DNA of 64,000 nucleotides from Sepioteuthis lessoniana (GCA_963585895.1 OY757911.1:92164655-92228654), one strand, 5' to 3'; positions 11,521-22,380 are shown, numbered from the stretch's first letter. Notes: generated by a model not told the origin, from the sequence alone. Translations and numbers: made by a program.

Positions 11521-12327
11521 ATATCATCATCATCATCATCATCAACTCACTCTCACCATTCTTCTCGATCATCCATTGGTTCTGGTTGGGCCTCTAGACT
11601 ACATCCTGTGTCCGCACAGAGCTGTTGTTGTAGATAGGTGTTCTTTTTAGTCGTTTAACACTTGCACGTCCGCGTGAAGTGGTCCATAAAAGCACGTCTA
11701 TTATGAGTTCGTTCTTACTTCACCAGTAGTGTCTTGCATGTCTTGTTCACCTAATTTGAATGGTTTTAGAGATGAGAGAGAGAAAGCCGCACTGCTGCTG
11801 TTTTGTGGGATGTTGCTTCCAGGCTTTGTTTCACATGTCTTGGAGCATTCTTGTGCAATTGCTGTTTAGCCTTTTCTCTATACGCTTGGTCAGCATCCGT
11901 GTGGTGCATCCATATAGTAGTATTGACACGACCGCTGCTTGGAAAAAATTTACTTTATCGGATAGGTCTGACTTCCATATGATCGACAACCAATCAATAG
12001 AATACAATGCGTTTACTATTTGCGTATTGATGTCATTTTGTGTTGATGAGACACTGCTTCAGAAGTGGCTGAACTGATCCACTAATTTCAGAGAGCTACT
12101 ATTTAGTGTAGAGATGACTCCTTTATGATTAAAGCAAATGTACTCCATTTTGTCTGCATTCACATGAAGGTTACTTTTTTCTTTCTTGTTTTTATAGAGC
12201 ATCATTGTGGCTGCAAAAATATCTTTGGGGAGTCCATAGCTTAGAAGTCTTTGATCCATCTTACCTCTATGTATGGAGTCAAATGCCTTAGAGATATCTG
12301 CAAATAGGAGTGTCGCATTAAGGTTCT
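11521..12327 (-). mobile_element. RTE-like LINE with internal deletion
   Basis: The minus-strand copy ends in ATG repeats (the ATC run at 11521-11545). Read from 12327 leftward it encodes LLFADISKAFDSI, which is reverse transcriptase motif A with its catalytic Asp, then QRLLSYGLPKDIFAATMMLY. It then jumps directly to LHVNADKMEYICFNHKG and LKLVDQFSHF. The segment that carries the QGD block and the YADD catalytic motif in the copy at 39383-40370 (about 110 codons) is missing. Further frameshifts follow toward the 3' end. It is the only copy here that retains motif A. Confidence 0.85.
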
Positions 12328-12582
12328 AAAATAGGAAATGGACACGTTGAACACGAATTCAGGGACGAGATTGATTGCATTTCCCATAACACTAATACCG
12401 TTAGAAAAGATATCAATCAAATTATTCTCACTCTTGCTGGTAAATTGTAGGGCAGATTGGGCTCTTTAACCTTGATTAAACATAAAATCTAGGAGAAGGA
12501 AAAGTTTGAATTTATACCTGTTAAACTCAGCTTAAAATTGACCTTGTGTCACACACTGCCCGTACCAAGGTGCTGGTAAATA
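12328..12582 (+). mobile_element. SINE-A, 5'-truncated and diverged
   Basis: Starts at AGGAAATGGACACG just inside the head, missing the A box, and ends GTGCTGGTAAATA. It abuts the minus-strand LINE fragment at about 12327. Confidence 0.75.
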
Positions 12583-12597
12583 AAAAATTTCTACATG

Positions 12598-12696
12598 CAT
12601 ATATATATATATATATATATGGATATGCCTGTACACATACATACACATGCATCCACGTATACTCACATAAATACTCACTTTGACACGCATACGCAG

Positions 12697-12731
<35 letters not shown>
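12598..12731. repeat. Two (TA)n tracts
   Basis: TA at 12598-12620 and 12698-12731, flanking a CACATACATACACATGC-type low-complexity stretch. Confidence 0.9.
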
Positions 12732-12734
<3 letters not shown>

Positions 12735-13286
12735 CTGACAGTATTTATGATTTGAATCGAAAATAGAATTGCTTTCTTTTCTGATTGACTTTGTTAAACA
12801 GAATATCCTTTTTGACATCCAGACTGTTTACGGTCTGTCTATTTTTCAATGATGAATTCTTGAATGCAAAAGGGAATATGTTTATTACGTGAATATATCT
12901 GTGCTTTTGATTTAAAGTTTGTATGTATGTGTCTCGAATCTTTTTAAGCCTGTCTTATTAATCAAACGCTTCTGGTCGGCCATTAAGCCCTACGGTAATC
13001 TTGTGAAATGTTACAGCAAACTGCATAAATTGATGGTGGTTGATATTTTTCCAGAAGGACGGCAATTTGAAGTTGTGTATATTTTACAAGAATATTTCAG
13101 TACTGCAAAAAAAAAAAAAAAAAAAAAATCACCACAAAAGAAAATAAATGAATAAAAAGTCCATAAAACACTACTACCTGATATAAAAATAATTATTATA
13201 TATATATTAATGCTGTAAAAGCTACAAACATTCATCCTTTGAATTTCGTGAGCGTCACACTATCAAGGAAAGTTTTTTTGTTTTTT
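12732..13286. other. Unassigned sequence with poly(A)
   Basis: An A-run at 13107-13128 gives a Lys tract to the ORF at 12919-13155. No family was recognised. Confidence 0.4.
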
Positions 13287-13930
13287 GTTTGTTTGTTTGC
13301 TTGGATTTGTTTGTTTGTTTGGGTTTTATGGCATATGAAAATTTGTAAGTTATTTAATGCTAAATCCATTTTTATACAAATGAACAGTACACAGTTTAAT
13401 TGTCAAAAACATTTAAATTTCAAACTATTCAGTTTAGTCTGACAGTTGTAATTCAAACATTTCAGTTTAGTATGAGTATAGTTTTTGTTTAGACACAGTT
13501 AAATGTCAAATAGTTCTATTTCAAACAATTCAATTTAGTGTGAGTACAGTTTCAATGTCAAAAACAGTATTATTTCAAACAATTCAATTTAGCATAAAAA
13601 ACATTTCTATTTCAAACAATTCAGTTTAGCATAAGTACGTAGTTTAAATGTCAAAACAGTTCTATTTCTATCAATTCAGTTTAGCATAAGTACATAGTTT
13701 AGTTCTATTTGACCCATAAATAGGACCCTATCAGGGGCTACATTTCTTGACCGATAATGGACATGGGAGTGATGGCAATGAAGAGGTACACTGCATTCCG
13801 CAATCCTCCACAATTACTGGAGCCTTACCATCATATTGTTTAGTGTTATATCCAGGACATTCGTTGTTGGGTCTTACTCATTTGCAGGGAGGCACTCGGT
13901 GTACCCTACTGCCTCAGGCGACTGGGCAGT
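13287..13930 (-). mobile_element. L-repeat with TTTG-type tail
   Basis: The plus strand starts with (TTTG)n, the complement of an (AAAC)n tail, then GGGTTTTATGGCATATGAAA, several TTCAAACAATTCAGTTTAG modules and CTATTTGACCCATAAATAGG. It ends at the head GGCGACTGGGCAG. The ORF at 13747-13947 is an incidental reading of the head. Confidence 0.8.
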
Positions 13931-13965
13931 TTTGTTTCCGTGTTTGATGGCTCATCGAGTTTTGT

Positions 13966-14175
13966 TTATTATTCCGTACGGAAAGCCATCCTTGTAGAAG
14001 AACAGCAGTAGTAGTATTTAAGCCTTAACTGAGAGAATATAGAGTTTCATGCCTATTCCAAGGGTATAAGTTAAAAAAATGAACATAGTTTGCTCAGTGT
14101 TATAGAGTACCAAGTATTCTTATCAAAAACAAATAATTTCGTCACAGTTACATAGTTTCAAGTATTTTTATTGTT
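13966..14175 (-). mobile_element. SINE-B fragment followed by L-type modules
   Basis: Contains CTTGTAGAAGAACAGCAGTA and CCTATTCCAAGGGTAT, the body of SINE-B on the minus strand, without the tRNA-like head. It continues into CACAGTTACATAGTTTCAAG modules. It sits immediately 5' of the L-repeat when read on the minus strand. Confidence 0.6.
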
Positions 14176-14249
14176 GTGCTATCATCTCTCTTTTCGATAC
14201 ACAATGGAATCACCCAATTAACAAATGACATTTGATTGTAATCCACCCT

Positions 14250-14720
14250 TGATGTTTAGTAGCAACGGACGTGGGCAACGAGTAGCCGCCATTCATGTCA
14301 CGCGCACTGAAACCGGCATTCCTCGGATCTCAGGGGGGCCGTCTCCCAGGCTCTAACACTCTCCAGCTATGGGTAAATAGTAGGACAGACTAGGTTATTC
14401 AGCCTTGTGAAGGCAACTAGTCTAGGAGAAGGAAAACTCTGAATTCAAACCTGTTAAACTCCGCTTAAAAATTGACCTTGTGTATAATCCTGCCCGAGCG
14501 GAGGGGTTGGTAAATAAGACAACACTCTCCGGAGGGACTAGGTTTATCGCCTGGAGCCTAAGGCACACCCTTTTAGAGGAATGCCGACGCGTCCTGAGGC
14601 ATTTTAGGGAATATCCGGTATGTCTGGGTTACAGCCCAACTCCCGGACCCAATTTAAAAAGGCCTTTGCCTCACTCGTCCGGTTGGTGGGACGTACGACA
14701 AATACCAGCTGTAGCTACAC
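14250..14720 (+). repeat. GC-richer mosaic with SINE-A 3' part
   Basis: 14355-14516 is the 3' half of SINE-A (CAGCTATGGGTAAATAG through GGGGTTGGTAAATA). On both sides is GC-richer sequence found nowhere else here. The right part contains CTGTAGCTACACTGGCGACA, reminiscent of an LTR edge plus a primer-binding-type TGGCGAC, but no second LTR or coding motif supports it. Confidence 0.4.
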
Positions 14721-15337
14721 TGGCGACATTGTATTTCTTGTTTTCTTTAACATATAACTTTTATTTTTCTCTCTAAATACGTTTTTGTCTCATTTATGTC
14801 TTTTTCCAATGACATAACACTTTTCCAATATAAATATTTATATAGTTTTTAGTAATTGATCGATTCCAAAACGCACAAGCGCCAAATGAAACGTGAACAG
14901 CCTCTTCTAGGAAATGAACACATGTCTCCGATTCTAGTTCTTACAACCATAATTATTAAGCCACGTGCGTCTCGAAAATGTATTTGTTGTAGTTGACGGG
15001 GAAATGAGTCGAAGATTTTAAGTTCGATGTGTATGTACTATTAACAGTGTTGATGGTAAGTTGATAACCTTCTGTTACCCTACGATGGCTGATGATGGTC
15101 CGAAACTCCGACTTTGTATTGGATGATGAAGATGATGATGGTCAAAACTTTTTTTTCTTTCTTTTCATTATGAACCAGTGTTTGGAATCTGAAGAACATT
15201 TATTGACAAGAAGTTTGAATAATAAGATACATATGTGTATATATCTTTATTGTATTTTTAACTACGAAGAATTAGTATTTTCTCGATATACGAGGATCAT
15301 TAAATAAGTTTCCAGACTATTTAATAATAATTATTTG
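14721..15337. other. Unassigned, with a lone mariner-type end
   Basis: At 15289 the motif TACGAGGATCATTAAATAAG followed by TTTCCAGACT closely matches the terminal repeat of the mariner at 1093-2001. No matching second end or transposase sequence follows. The rest is unassigned. Confidence 0.5.
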
Positions 15338-15665
15338 TTTGTACATAGTTTTATATTTCCAAGAAACTAATGATAATAATCCTTTATAAACAATTATAGC
15401 GTCAAGTTACATTTCTTAATACAAATACAAATAATTTTCACAGTTATAGGTTTATAAGTAATCCTATCAAATGCAAATATTTTTCTTTTTGACCCAGAAA
15501 TAGAACCGTAAGATATATTACCATGATAGATCAGAGCAGTCCTCGATATAATCGCAATAGGGGAGTAATTCACACTACCCAGAAGTCCAGAACAGGAGAC
15601 CCACTATTGTAAGAAGTTTAATGTCATACCCAAAGGAAATTACCGATACGCAATGCAGGGAAATT
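15338..15665 (-). repeat. L-related repeat, diverged
   Basis: Plus-strand features include CACAGTTATAGGTTTATAAG modules, TTTTGACCCAGAAATAGAAC and TTAATGTCATACCC, in the order expected of a minus-strand L copy. It lies head to head with the next copy. Confidence 0.55.
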
Positions 15666-15691
15666 ACTTGGGGTGACTATTGTGGGAAATT

Positions 15692-16196
15692 TGCCCAGTT
15701 AGCTGGGGCTGAAGAATACACCAACTGCACCTCTGCAGAGGGGTACGACCCCACCAAAAGATTATCTAGGATATGACACTAAATAATCCGATAATGCGGT
15801 TCCAGTTATGCTGGAGTTTTTTGGGAATGCGCAGTACCCCTTCATTAACATCGTTCCCCGGTCCACTCTGGCTCGGAGTGATAGCACCTGAAAGGGTCCT
15901 ATCTATGACTCAAATAGAACTAAACTGCATACTTGTGCTAAACTGAATTGCTTGAAAAAGAAGTGTTATGATGTTTAAACTGTGTGCTTACGCAAAACTG
16001 AATTGTTTGAATTAGAACTGTTTGAGTAAACTAAATAGCTTGAAATAAATGTTTTTGACTATTAATCTGTGTACTCATGCTAAACTGAATTGTTTGAAAT
16101 AGAACTGATCATTTGTATTAAAATGAATTTGGTGTTAAATAACCTACAAAGTTTGACATTCCATAAAACCCAACGAACCAACGAACCAACCAAACA
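15692..16196 (+). mobile_element. L-repeat
   Basis: Head GCCCAGTTAGCTGGGGCTGA then ACCTCTGCAGAGGGGTA, the centre GCACCTGAAAGGGTCC, AAACTGAATTG modules, and the tail TTAAATAACCTACAAAG ending in CCAACGAACCAACGAACC. Orientation is plus, opposite to the fragment on its left. Confidence 0.85.
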
Positions 16197-16556
16197 AGCA
16201 AACAATAAAATGGGAAACACAGAATCATATCTTTATAGAACAATGAAAAAAAACCCACAAAAAACAAAAAAACAAAACAAAGAAAAGCTTGTAATTCGAA
16301 ATACTTCACGAAAGTTTGAATAATCTAGAATGCTGAATGCTCCTCCCCAATAAAATCAAACTAATATAAACATGAAGATGTTTACTTCCAGGTGGAGTGG
16401 TCTCCAGAAGTAGGTGAAATACTTGGCAAGACACAGGGAAATGTGCAGTGCTCGACATATGAAAATATTGATCGATCTGTGGAAAATGTCGTTGTACTCT
16501 CAGATATTTGCAGAGGTATATAACCATTATTTTTTACTAAGGTTTACTTAGACAGG
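16197..16556. other. Unassigned sequence
   Basis: A-rich start after the L tail, then a 73-codon minus-strand ORF (16306-16527) without recognisable motif. Confidence 0.4.
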
Positions 16557-17105
16557 CAAAAATCCAGTTTAAGAGGTACTCTCTATCGCAATAACTACCT
16601 AGGAAGCATACTAATCGCTGCAAGAAGTCTGGATCGAACGAGAGAACAATACTCCAAAACTGTCTGCCTTATGTCAAAGGTCTGACTGAAAAGATTCCAA
16701 AGATAAGTAGTCCATATGATATCAGGACAATATTTAAGAATACTTCGAATCCTCAAAAATATCTCTTCCGAGTCAAGCTCCCAACAAAAGAAAACCTGAC
16801 CAAGAATTATGTATATTCCTTCCCATGCAATTGTAATACAGTTAACAAAGGTCAGACATGCCGCTCACAAAATTAAGGTTAGAGGAACTTCGAAAAGCAG
16901 TAGTACAAGGTGAAAATTAAAAGTCGAGTATGGCTGACCATATATGGATAAAAAGGAACATTTGCCCTAATGGTAGGAAATAAAGTTAATCGATAGGGAA
17001 GAACATTAGTGAATTAGATGTTTCAAATAAGTTGCGCATATATTTGGCTTTAGCGACCTGTTAAGTAGACCAAGTATAGAGATGAATGCAGTATAGTAAC
17101 CAATA
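16557..17105 (+). pseudogene. Penelope-like element, GIY-YIG end, decayed
   Basis: Allowing frameshifts, the plus strand reads LPYVKGLTEKIPKISSPYDI, RTIFKN, KYLFRVKLPT, YVYSFPCNC and TVNKGQTCRS. Next come RLEELRKAVVQGEN, SSMADHIW, SDLLSRPSIEMNAV and a stop. The order matches the C-terminal part of Penelope-like retroelements, where a GIY-YIG endonuclease domain follows the reverse transcriptase. At least two frameshifts and several stops are visible. Neither the reverse transcriptase nor LTR-like ends were found. Confidence 0.65.
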
Positions 17106-17411
17106 ATAAGTAACATTTTAAAAACATAATTGCAATATGAGGAAAAGTAAAAAAAAAATTTACACATTATAGTTTTAAGTCTTATTACAATATATAGATC
17201 AAAACTTTACGTTTATAATTTCCTAAATTTCCCTTGCTCTGCAGGACCTGTTTTGTAACGGTTATAGGAGATCAGTTTATACAGTGTTTAGGAAATCACC
17301 TGGATGTTGTTAGTTTAATTCTTAGCACAAGCGAAAATAACAAGAAATACTTACTGAAGCTTTACACTTATACTCGGTAATGGCTTACGAAATTGGAACA
17401 ATTCGCCTATG
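17106..17411. other. Unassigned sequence
   Basis: AT-rich; nothing recognised before the LINE fragment. Confidence 0.4.
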
Positions 17412-17942
17412 TGATCGACACGCGGCTAAAGAAGGCATGGTCAGCTATCGATAGGCTATCGATCATATGGAAATCAGACCTGACCGATAAAATGAAACGC
17501 AGTTTCTTCCAGGCAGCGGTCGTATCGATACTGCTGTATAGATGCACTACTTGGAAGCAAACTAAAGGGCTGGAAATAAGCTAGACGGCAATTACACAAG
17601 AATGTTGCGAGCAATATTGAACAAGTCCTGGCGGCAACACCCCACAAGGTACCAACTATACGGCCACCTGCCTCCCATCACGAAAACTATCCAAGTTAGA
17701 CGAACCAGACATGCAGGACACTGCTGGAGAAACAGAGACGAGCTCATAAGTGATGTACTCCTATGGACCCCCACATATGGCCGGTCAAAAGCAGGACGAC
17801 CAGCTCGAACGTACATTCAACAGCTATGTGAGGATACGGGATGTAGCCCTGAAGACCTGCCAGAGGCGATGAAAGATAGGGATAAGTGGCGAGAGAGGGT
17901 CAGGGATATCCGTGCTAGCGGCACGACATGATGATGATGATG
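17412..17942 (+). mobile_element. RTE-like LINE, 5'-truncated 3' end
   Basis: Starts within IDTRLKKAWSAIDRLSIIW, continues through MKRSFFQAAVVSILLYRC, and loses frame near 17580. It resumes as MLRAILNKSWRQHP through WRERVRDIRASGTT and a stop at about 17931, followed by ATGATG repeats. The region lies downstream of the YADD motif, so no catalytic residues remain. A single frame loss separates the two ORFs (17393-17584 and 17602-17931). Confidence 0.9.
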
Positions 17943-18057
17943 AATCTAATTAAATGTTCGTTTTGAAGTTTTATGAAGGCTCTCGAGTTCCTCAAGGAAC
18001 ACTTGGACCAGGCCAAAGTGCTAAAAAACAATGCAAAATCTCATCTACATAAAGGGA

Positions 18058-18405
18058 TGTCAATAGGCGCATAGAAAAGGCATGGTCTGCTATTGACAGG
18101 CTATAGATCATAAGGATCCGTGAAGCGGGGAGTAGCCGTTTCAGTACTACTGTACGCTTGAACTGCATGGTATGTAATAAAAAGCTTGGAGAAAAGGTAA
18201 GCGTGCTATTCCCTCAAAACGGTACCTGTACTGCCGCTTACTTCCCATCTCATAAACCCTTCAATTAAGGTGAACAAGTCGTACTGGAGCACTCGGAATA
18301 ACTTTATCCTACAGATTCCAGCATGATGACATCAGAATTACTGCAGAACCTACCACAAGCGAGAGCTGATAAGGACAGATGGATATACGGAGAATAAAAT
18401 TAGGA
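18058..18405 (+). mobile_element. RTE-like LINE, older diverged 3' end
   Basis: Matches the same region (GCATGGTCTGCTATTGACAG, GTACTACTGTACGC, AAGCTTGGAGAAAAGG) but with many indels. It lies about 120 bp downstream of the younger copy in the same orientation. Confidence 0.65.
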
Positions 18406-18416
18406 CGATTTGATTT

Positions 18417-18467
<51 letters not shown>

Positions 18468-18552
18468 TGAATTTAAATTCGTGGATTCTGCTAATATGTA
18501 TAATTATGATGTACATTGTTATTCTATCTATCTATCTATCTATCTATCTATC
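18417..18552. repeat. (TA)n and (CTAT)7 microsatellites
   Basis: TA at 18417-18466 and a CTAT tetranucleotide repeat at 18524-18552. Confidence 0.95.
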
Positions 18553-18579
18553 ATTTAGTTAAATATAAATATATATATA

Positions 18580-18665
18580 TATGTAACTAAACGCTGTAGT
18601 TATTATCTCCATTTACTAATTTTAACTAATTTACTGCTAAGTGAGAGCGACTGTTGAAAGTGAGA
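18580..18665 (+). repeat. Fragment shared with 30505-30580
   Basis: Both loci contain CTAATTTTAACTAA after a TATATATGTAA start and then a GAGAG motif, so they are copies of one repeat. The family is not identified. Confidence 0.5.
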
Positions 18666-18715
18666 AAGATTGTATAGAGTGAGAAAAACTGGAAAAATAA
18701 ATCAGTGTATAAATG

Positions 18716-18982
18716 TATTTGCCAACCCTTTTATTCGGGCAGCATGTGACACAAGGTCAATTGTTAAACGGAGTTTTCCTTCTAAAGTGGTTGTTAAACC
18801 AAGGCAAGGCAAAAAAGACCCCAGTCTGCTATATTATTTACCCGTAGGAGGAGGGATAATAATTCGATTCACACCTTTCCCATGGGTATTGGTGCTACGT
18901 GAAATGTAATCAAATTCATCCAGGATTTGAACTCATATCGCCATGCCCGTTTCCTTCAACGATAACCATTACACCTCAGGCA
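18716..18982 (-). mobile_element. SINE-A, near full length, diverged
   Basis: The minus strand carries the head TGCCTGAGGTGTAATGG, the B-box region GAGTTCAAATCC and a 3' end matching GTTGGCAAATAC. Gaps in the body mark an older copy. Both ends touch low-complexity sequence. Confidence 0.8.
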
Positions 18983-18985
18983 TGT

Positions 18986-19057
<72 letters not shown>

Positions 19058-19092
19058 GTATGTGTGTATATATATATGTGTGTGCGTGTGTG

Positions 19093-19145
<53 letters not shown>

Positions 19146-19175
19146 GCGGGTGTGTGTATGCGTGTGTGTATCTAT
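18983..19175. repeat. Compound CA/TA/TG microsatellite
   Basis: Alternating blocks of CA, TA and TG with GTATGTGTGTA interruptions; all four overlapping ORFs here are translations of it. Confidence 0.97.
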
Positions 19176-19195
19176 TTGAGAAGGAAATGACATAG

Positions 19196-19535
19196 AGAAA
19201 TATTGATGTGCCGATCAATTTTTTTGAAAATGGAATTGGCTTTATCATAGAAACCGAAGTGATGTTAGATGAGCAAAGTATCTGCATTTTCAATTTCGGA
19301 CATTTCTCTGTTTTGCCATCCCTGAATTTAGAGTTATTCTTTATTCACCACCGGTTGCTTTGATAAATCTAAAGAACCCAGTCTATTATAAGATTTACTC
19401 TTAGGTGTTGGTGGGGTGAAGAAAAAAATTTATACTTTGATCCAAGCCATTTGCAAGAAGGGGCAATGCTGACTGTTCCAGGATTTGAATTCAGTTCGCC
19501 GATTTCATTTCCTTGAGATGGTAACCGTTACACGC

Positions 19536-19541
<6 letters not shown>
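19196..19541 (-). repeat. Diverged repeat shared with 31390-31600, containing SINE-A remains
   Basis: 19200-19290 matches 31400-31490 (GATGTTAGATGA, GACATTTC and neighbouring blocks). From about 19322 to 19541 a degraded SINE-A can be read on the minus strand (CAGGATTTGAATTC, GATGGTAACCGTTAC). Confidence 0.55.

Positions 19542-19617
<76 letters not shown>
19542..19617. repeat. (TA)n microsatellite
   Basis: About 37 TA units. Confidence 0.97.
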
Positions 19618-19618
<1 letters not shown>

Positions 19619-19619
19619 A

Positions 19620-20614
19620 ATACAGGGTATTATTTTATGTTGATTACAGAGTGCATAGTATGAATTATATTTGTGTTATAAGGTAGTAGTACGTAGTAAT
19701 AATTATTAATATTAATTAGAATGATTTGATATTGGAATTAATTATTAACTGTTAATTATTACATTAAGTAATATCATATTGCTGTAGTTGTTGATATCTG
19801 TAATTGTCTTTGCTGGTAGTGGTGTTTTTAATATTTATCATAATAATGAGTTGATGATTGGTTTATTATATGAATTAGTTTGACGATTAGTAGTAATAAT
19901 TTTAATAGTAATATCAATTGTAATGCTAATTCTAAATATAGTATTATGTATAATTCATGGTAAGATTTTATTTACAAATTTAAAGATTTGAGGTCTAGTA
20001 ATAATATGAATATTATGATAATGAATAAGATATAATTGAATCTTGATGATATATAATATTATGTTGTATTTGTTTATAGATTTAGATAATAGTCTTAATA
20101 GTAACAGGTATAATCTTTATTTTTACTTTTAATGTGATCATATATATTGAATAGTATAAAATATTGGTATGATAATTTTTTATTTTTTTTTTTTGAAAAT
20201 TGTATTAATATACAATATGATATTTTATAAAATAATTTGATTTTGTTTAGAGGTTATTAATACGAATGTATGTTATTTATAGTAGATAATTTTTTCTCTC
20301 CAAATCGATTTATTCCTTGATTCTATATTTTTTACTTATTTCCTTGATTTGGCTATAAAAGTTTGTTTACCATTAGATAAAAAAGAGGTGAAAAAGAAAA
20401 AGGAGTCAAAAATTGATATATTTTCATATAGGAATTGATTGTCATTTGTCAACTAGATAGAAAAAACAAATGGTCTGGACTTTGCATTAAAAAATGGGTT
20501 TGGGAGAGAGGATGGCCGGATTTTGCGGGTTTTTCTAAATCTTCATTTGAAATTTCTCATTGTTTCTTTGTCTGAGGATGCAGAAATACAGGGTATTATT
20601 TTATATTGATTACA
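19620..20614. other. Very AT-rich segment between 29-bp direct repeats
   Basis: ATACAGGGTATTATTTTAT followed by GTTGATTACA (19620-19648) recurs at 20586-20614 with one mismatch. The 937 bp between contain no ORF or recognised repeat. Confidence 0.6.
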
Positions 20615-20664
20615 ATCCCAATTATGATTCCAAAAATATGCGTAATGTTTAAAGGTTTTACTTT

Positions 20665-20709
20665 ATATATATATATATAGATATATATATATGTGTGTGT
20701 GTGTGTGTG
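20665..20709. repeat. (TA)n(TG)n microsatellite
   Basis: TA then TG repeats immediately before a SINE-A head, the same arrangement as at 7369-7551. Confidence 0.9.
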
Positions 20710-20994
20710 TTTGGAGGTGCCCGTGGTGTAATGGCTATCGTCGTAGGAAATGGACACGGCGACACGAGTTCAAATCCTGGACGAGACTGGTTGCATTTCA
20801 CATACCACTAATACCCTTGGGAAAGTTATGAATCCAATTATTCTCCCTCCAGCTATGGGTAAATAGTAGGACAGAGTAGGTTTTTCAGACTTGGTGAGGC
20901 AACTAGTCTAGGAGAAGAAAAACTCTTAATTCAAACCTGTTAAACTCCGCTCAAAAATTGACCTTGTGTCATATCCTGCCCGAGCGGAGGGGCT

Positions 20995-21003
<9 letters not shown>
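20710..21003 (+). mobile_element. SINE-A, full length
   Basis: Head TTGGAGGTGCCCGTGGTGTA and B box GAGTTCAAATCCTGG are intact, and the 3' end is GGGGCTGGTAAATA. It is among the least diverged copies. Its tail runs into a TA tract (21001-21037). Confidence 0.93.

Positions 21004-21037
<34 letters not shown>
21001..21037. repeat. (TA)n microsatellite grown from a SINE-A tail
   Basis: Continuous with the TAAATA 3' end of the preceding SINE. Confidence 0.9.
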
Positions 21038-21379
21038 TGCGCAATGGGCAAATGGCCGTCTAAATTACGCAACAAAAAGATAAAAGATAACACAAACATT
21101 TTACTTACTCATTATATTTACCAAAATTATATAAAAATATCTTAAAATTACAGACTAAATTTATTAAAAAAAACAACATTCAGCAGACGGCCTCCAGATG
21201 ACTTCGGAATCTCCTCCAAGCCTTTCCGACAGTCTGTTTGTTTAAACTGGTAAATGCAGCCGTTGTCGAATTCTTTGCATTATCCTTAGATTGGTTCCCA
21301 AACACTCTGAAATCTTCATATTGAGTCTTTCACGTTAATGACAATCAGAACTGCATGCTGTTACCAAATTTATGGTTGG
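21038..21379. other. Unassigned sequence
   Basis: GC-richer patch near 21180-21260 without a recognised family; no ORF of note. Confidence 0.4.
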
Positions 21380-22132
21380 TCCAGTCGGTTGGGGCTGCAG
21401 AATACACCGACTGAATCTCTGCAGAGGGATAAGACTACCCCCAACGAGTATCCTGGATATGAAACGAAACAATCTGATGGTACTATTTACCAACCCCTCC
21501 GCTCGGGCAGGATATGACACAAGGTCAATTTTTAAGCGGAGTTTAACAGGTTTTGAATTCAGAGTTTTCCTTCTCCTAGACTAGTTGCCTCACCAAGGCT
21601 GAAGAACCTATGAAACAATCTGATGGTGAGGCTTCAGTAATGCTGGAGATTTGCAGAATGCAGAGTACCCCTTCTTTGCCATCGTTCCCAGATACTCTCT
21701 CGCACCTGATAGGGTCCTATCTATGGGTCAAGTAGAATTAAACTCTATGCTTATGCTAAACTGAATTGTTAGAAAGAGACATGTTTTGACATATAAATGT
21801 GTAAATAAATGATTGATGCTTAATTGAATTGTTAGTGATACATAGCAATAATTGGAACAATTTAACTTTGTTGACTAACCTGAATAGTTTGAAACACAAA
21901 TGTTTTTGTCATTGAACCTGTGCACTTATTCTAAACTGAATTGTTGGAAATAGACTAAAGCTATACTGAATTGCTTGAAATAGGACTGTTTTGATATTTA
22001 AACTGCGTACTTATGCTAAGATGAATTGTTTACTATAGATCTGTATATATGGATAAAAAAAGATTTGGTATTAATAACTTACAATAGTTGATGTCCCATA
22101 AAATCAAACCAAACCAAACCAAACCAAACCAA
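21380..22132 (+). mobile_element. L-repeat interrupted by a SINE-A
   Basis: Head TCCAGTCGGTTGGGGCTGCA, the usual CTCTGCAGAGGG, then a SINE-A insertion (21482-21611). The body resumes with GAGGCTTCAGTAATGCTGG, AAACTGAATTGTT modules, and the tail TGATGTCCCATAAAATC plus five AAACC units. ACCAAATTT occurs next to both ends and may be the target duplication. Confidence 0.85.
21482..21611 (-). mobile_element. SINE-A, 5'-truncated, with 16-bp target duplication
   Basis: GAAACAATCTGATGGT lies at 21466-21481 and again at 21612-21627, exactly bracketing the insert. Read on the minus strand the insert begins within the body (GGTTCTTCAGCCTTGGTGAG) and ends GGGGTTGGTAAATAGTA. This defines the true 3' end of SINE-A and shows insertion after the host L-repeat was in place. 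Confidence 0.93.
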
Positions 22133-22281
22133 ATTTCTGGAGGAGTGAATTGTGTCACGGCGTTGTTCTCCGTGCTGAGATTATTGCACAGAAGAGATAA
22201 CCTAAAACATAGTAAGCACATGCGCAAAATCAATAATTCAAAATGGCGATAATTTACGCATTATATCTTTTATATATTTAT

Positions 22282-22283
<2 letters not shown>

Positions 22284-22340
<57 letters not shown>

Positions 22341-22380
22341 CGTGTGTGAGTGTGTATATGTGTGTGTGTGTGTGCGTGTG
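22284..22380. repeat. (TA)n(TG)n microsatellite
   Basis: TA at 22284-22331 followed by imperfect TG/CG repeats. Confidence 0.95.

Noticed and set aside
14480..14776. 98-codon ORF crossing SINE-A and GC-richer sequence
   Set aside because: It starts in the SINE-A 3' end (CCTGCCCGAGCGGAG), which is non-coding; the frame is not supported by any motif.
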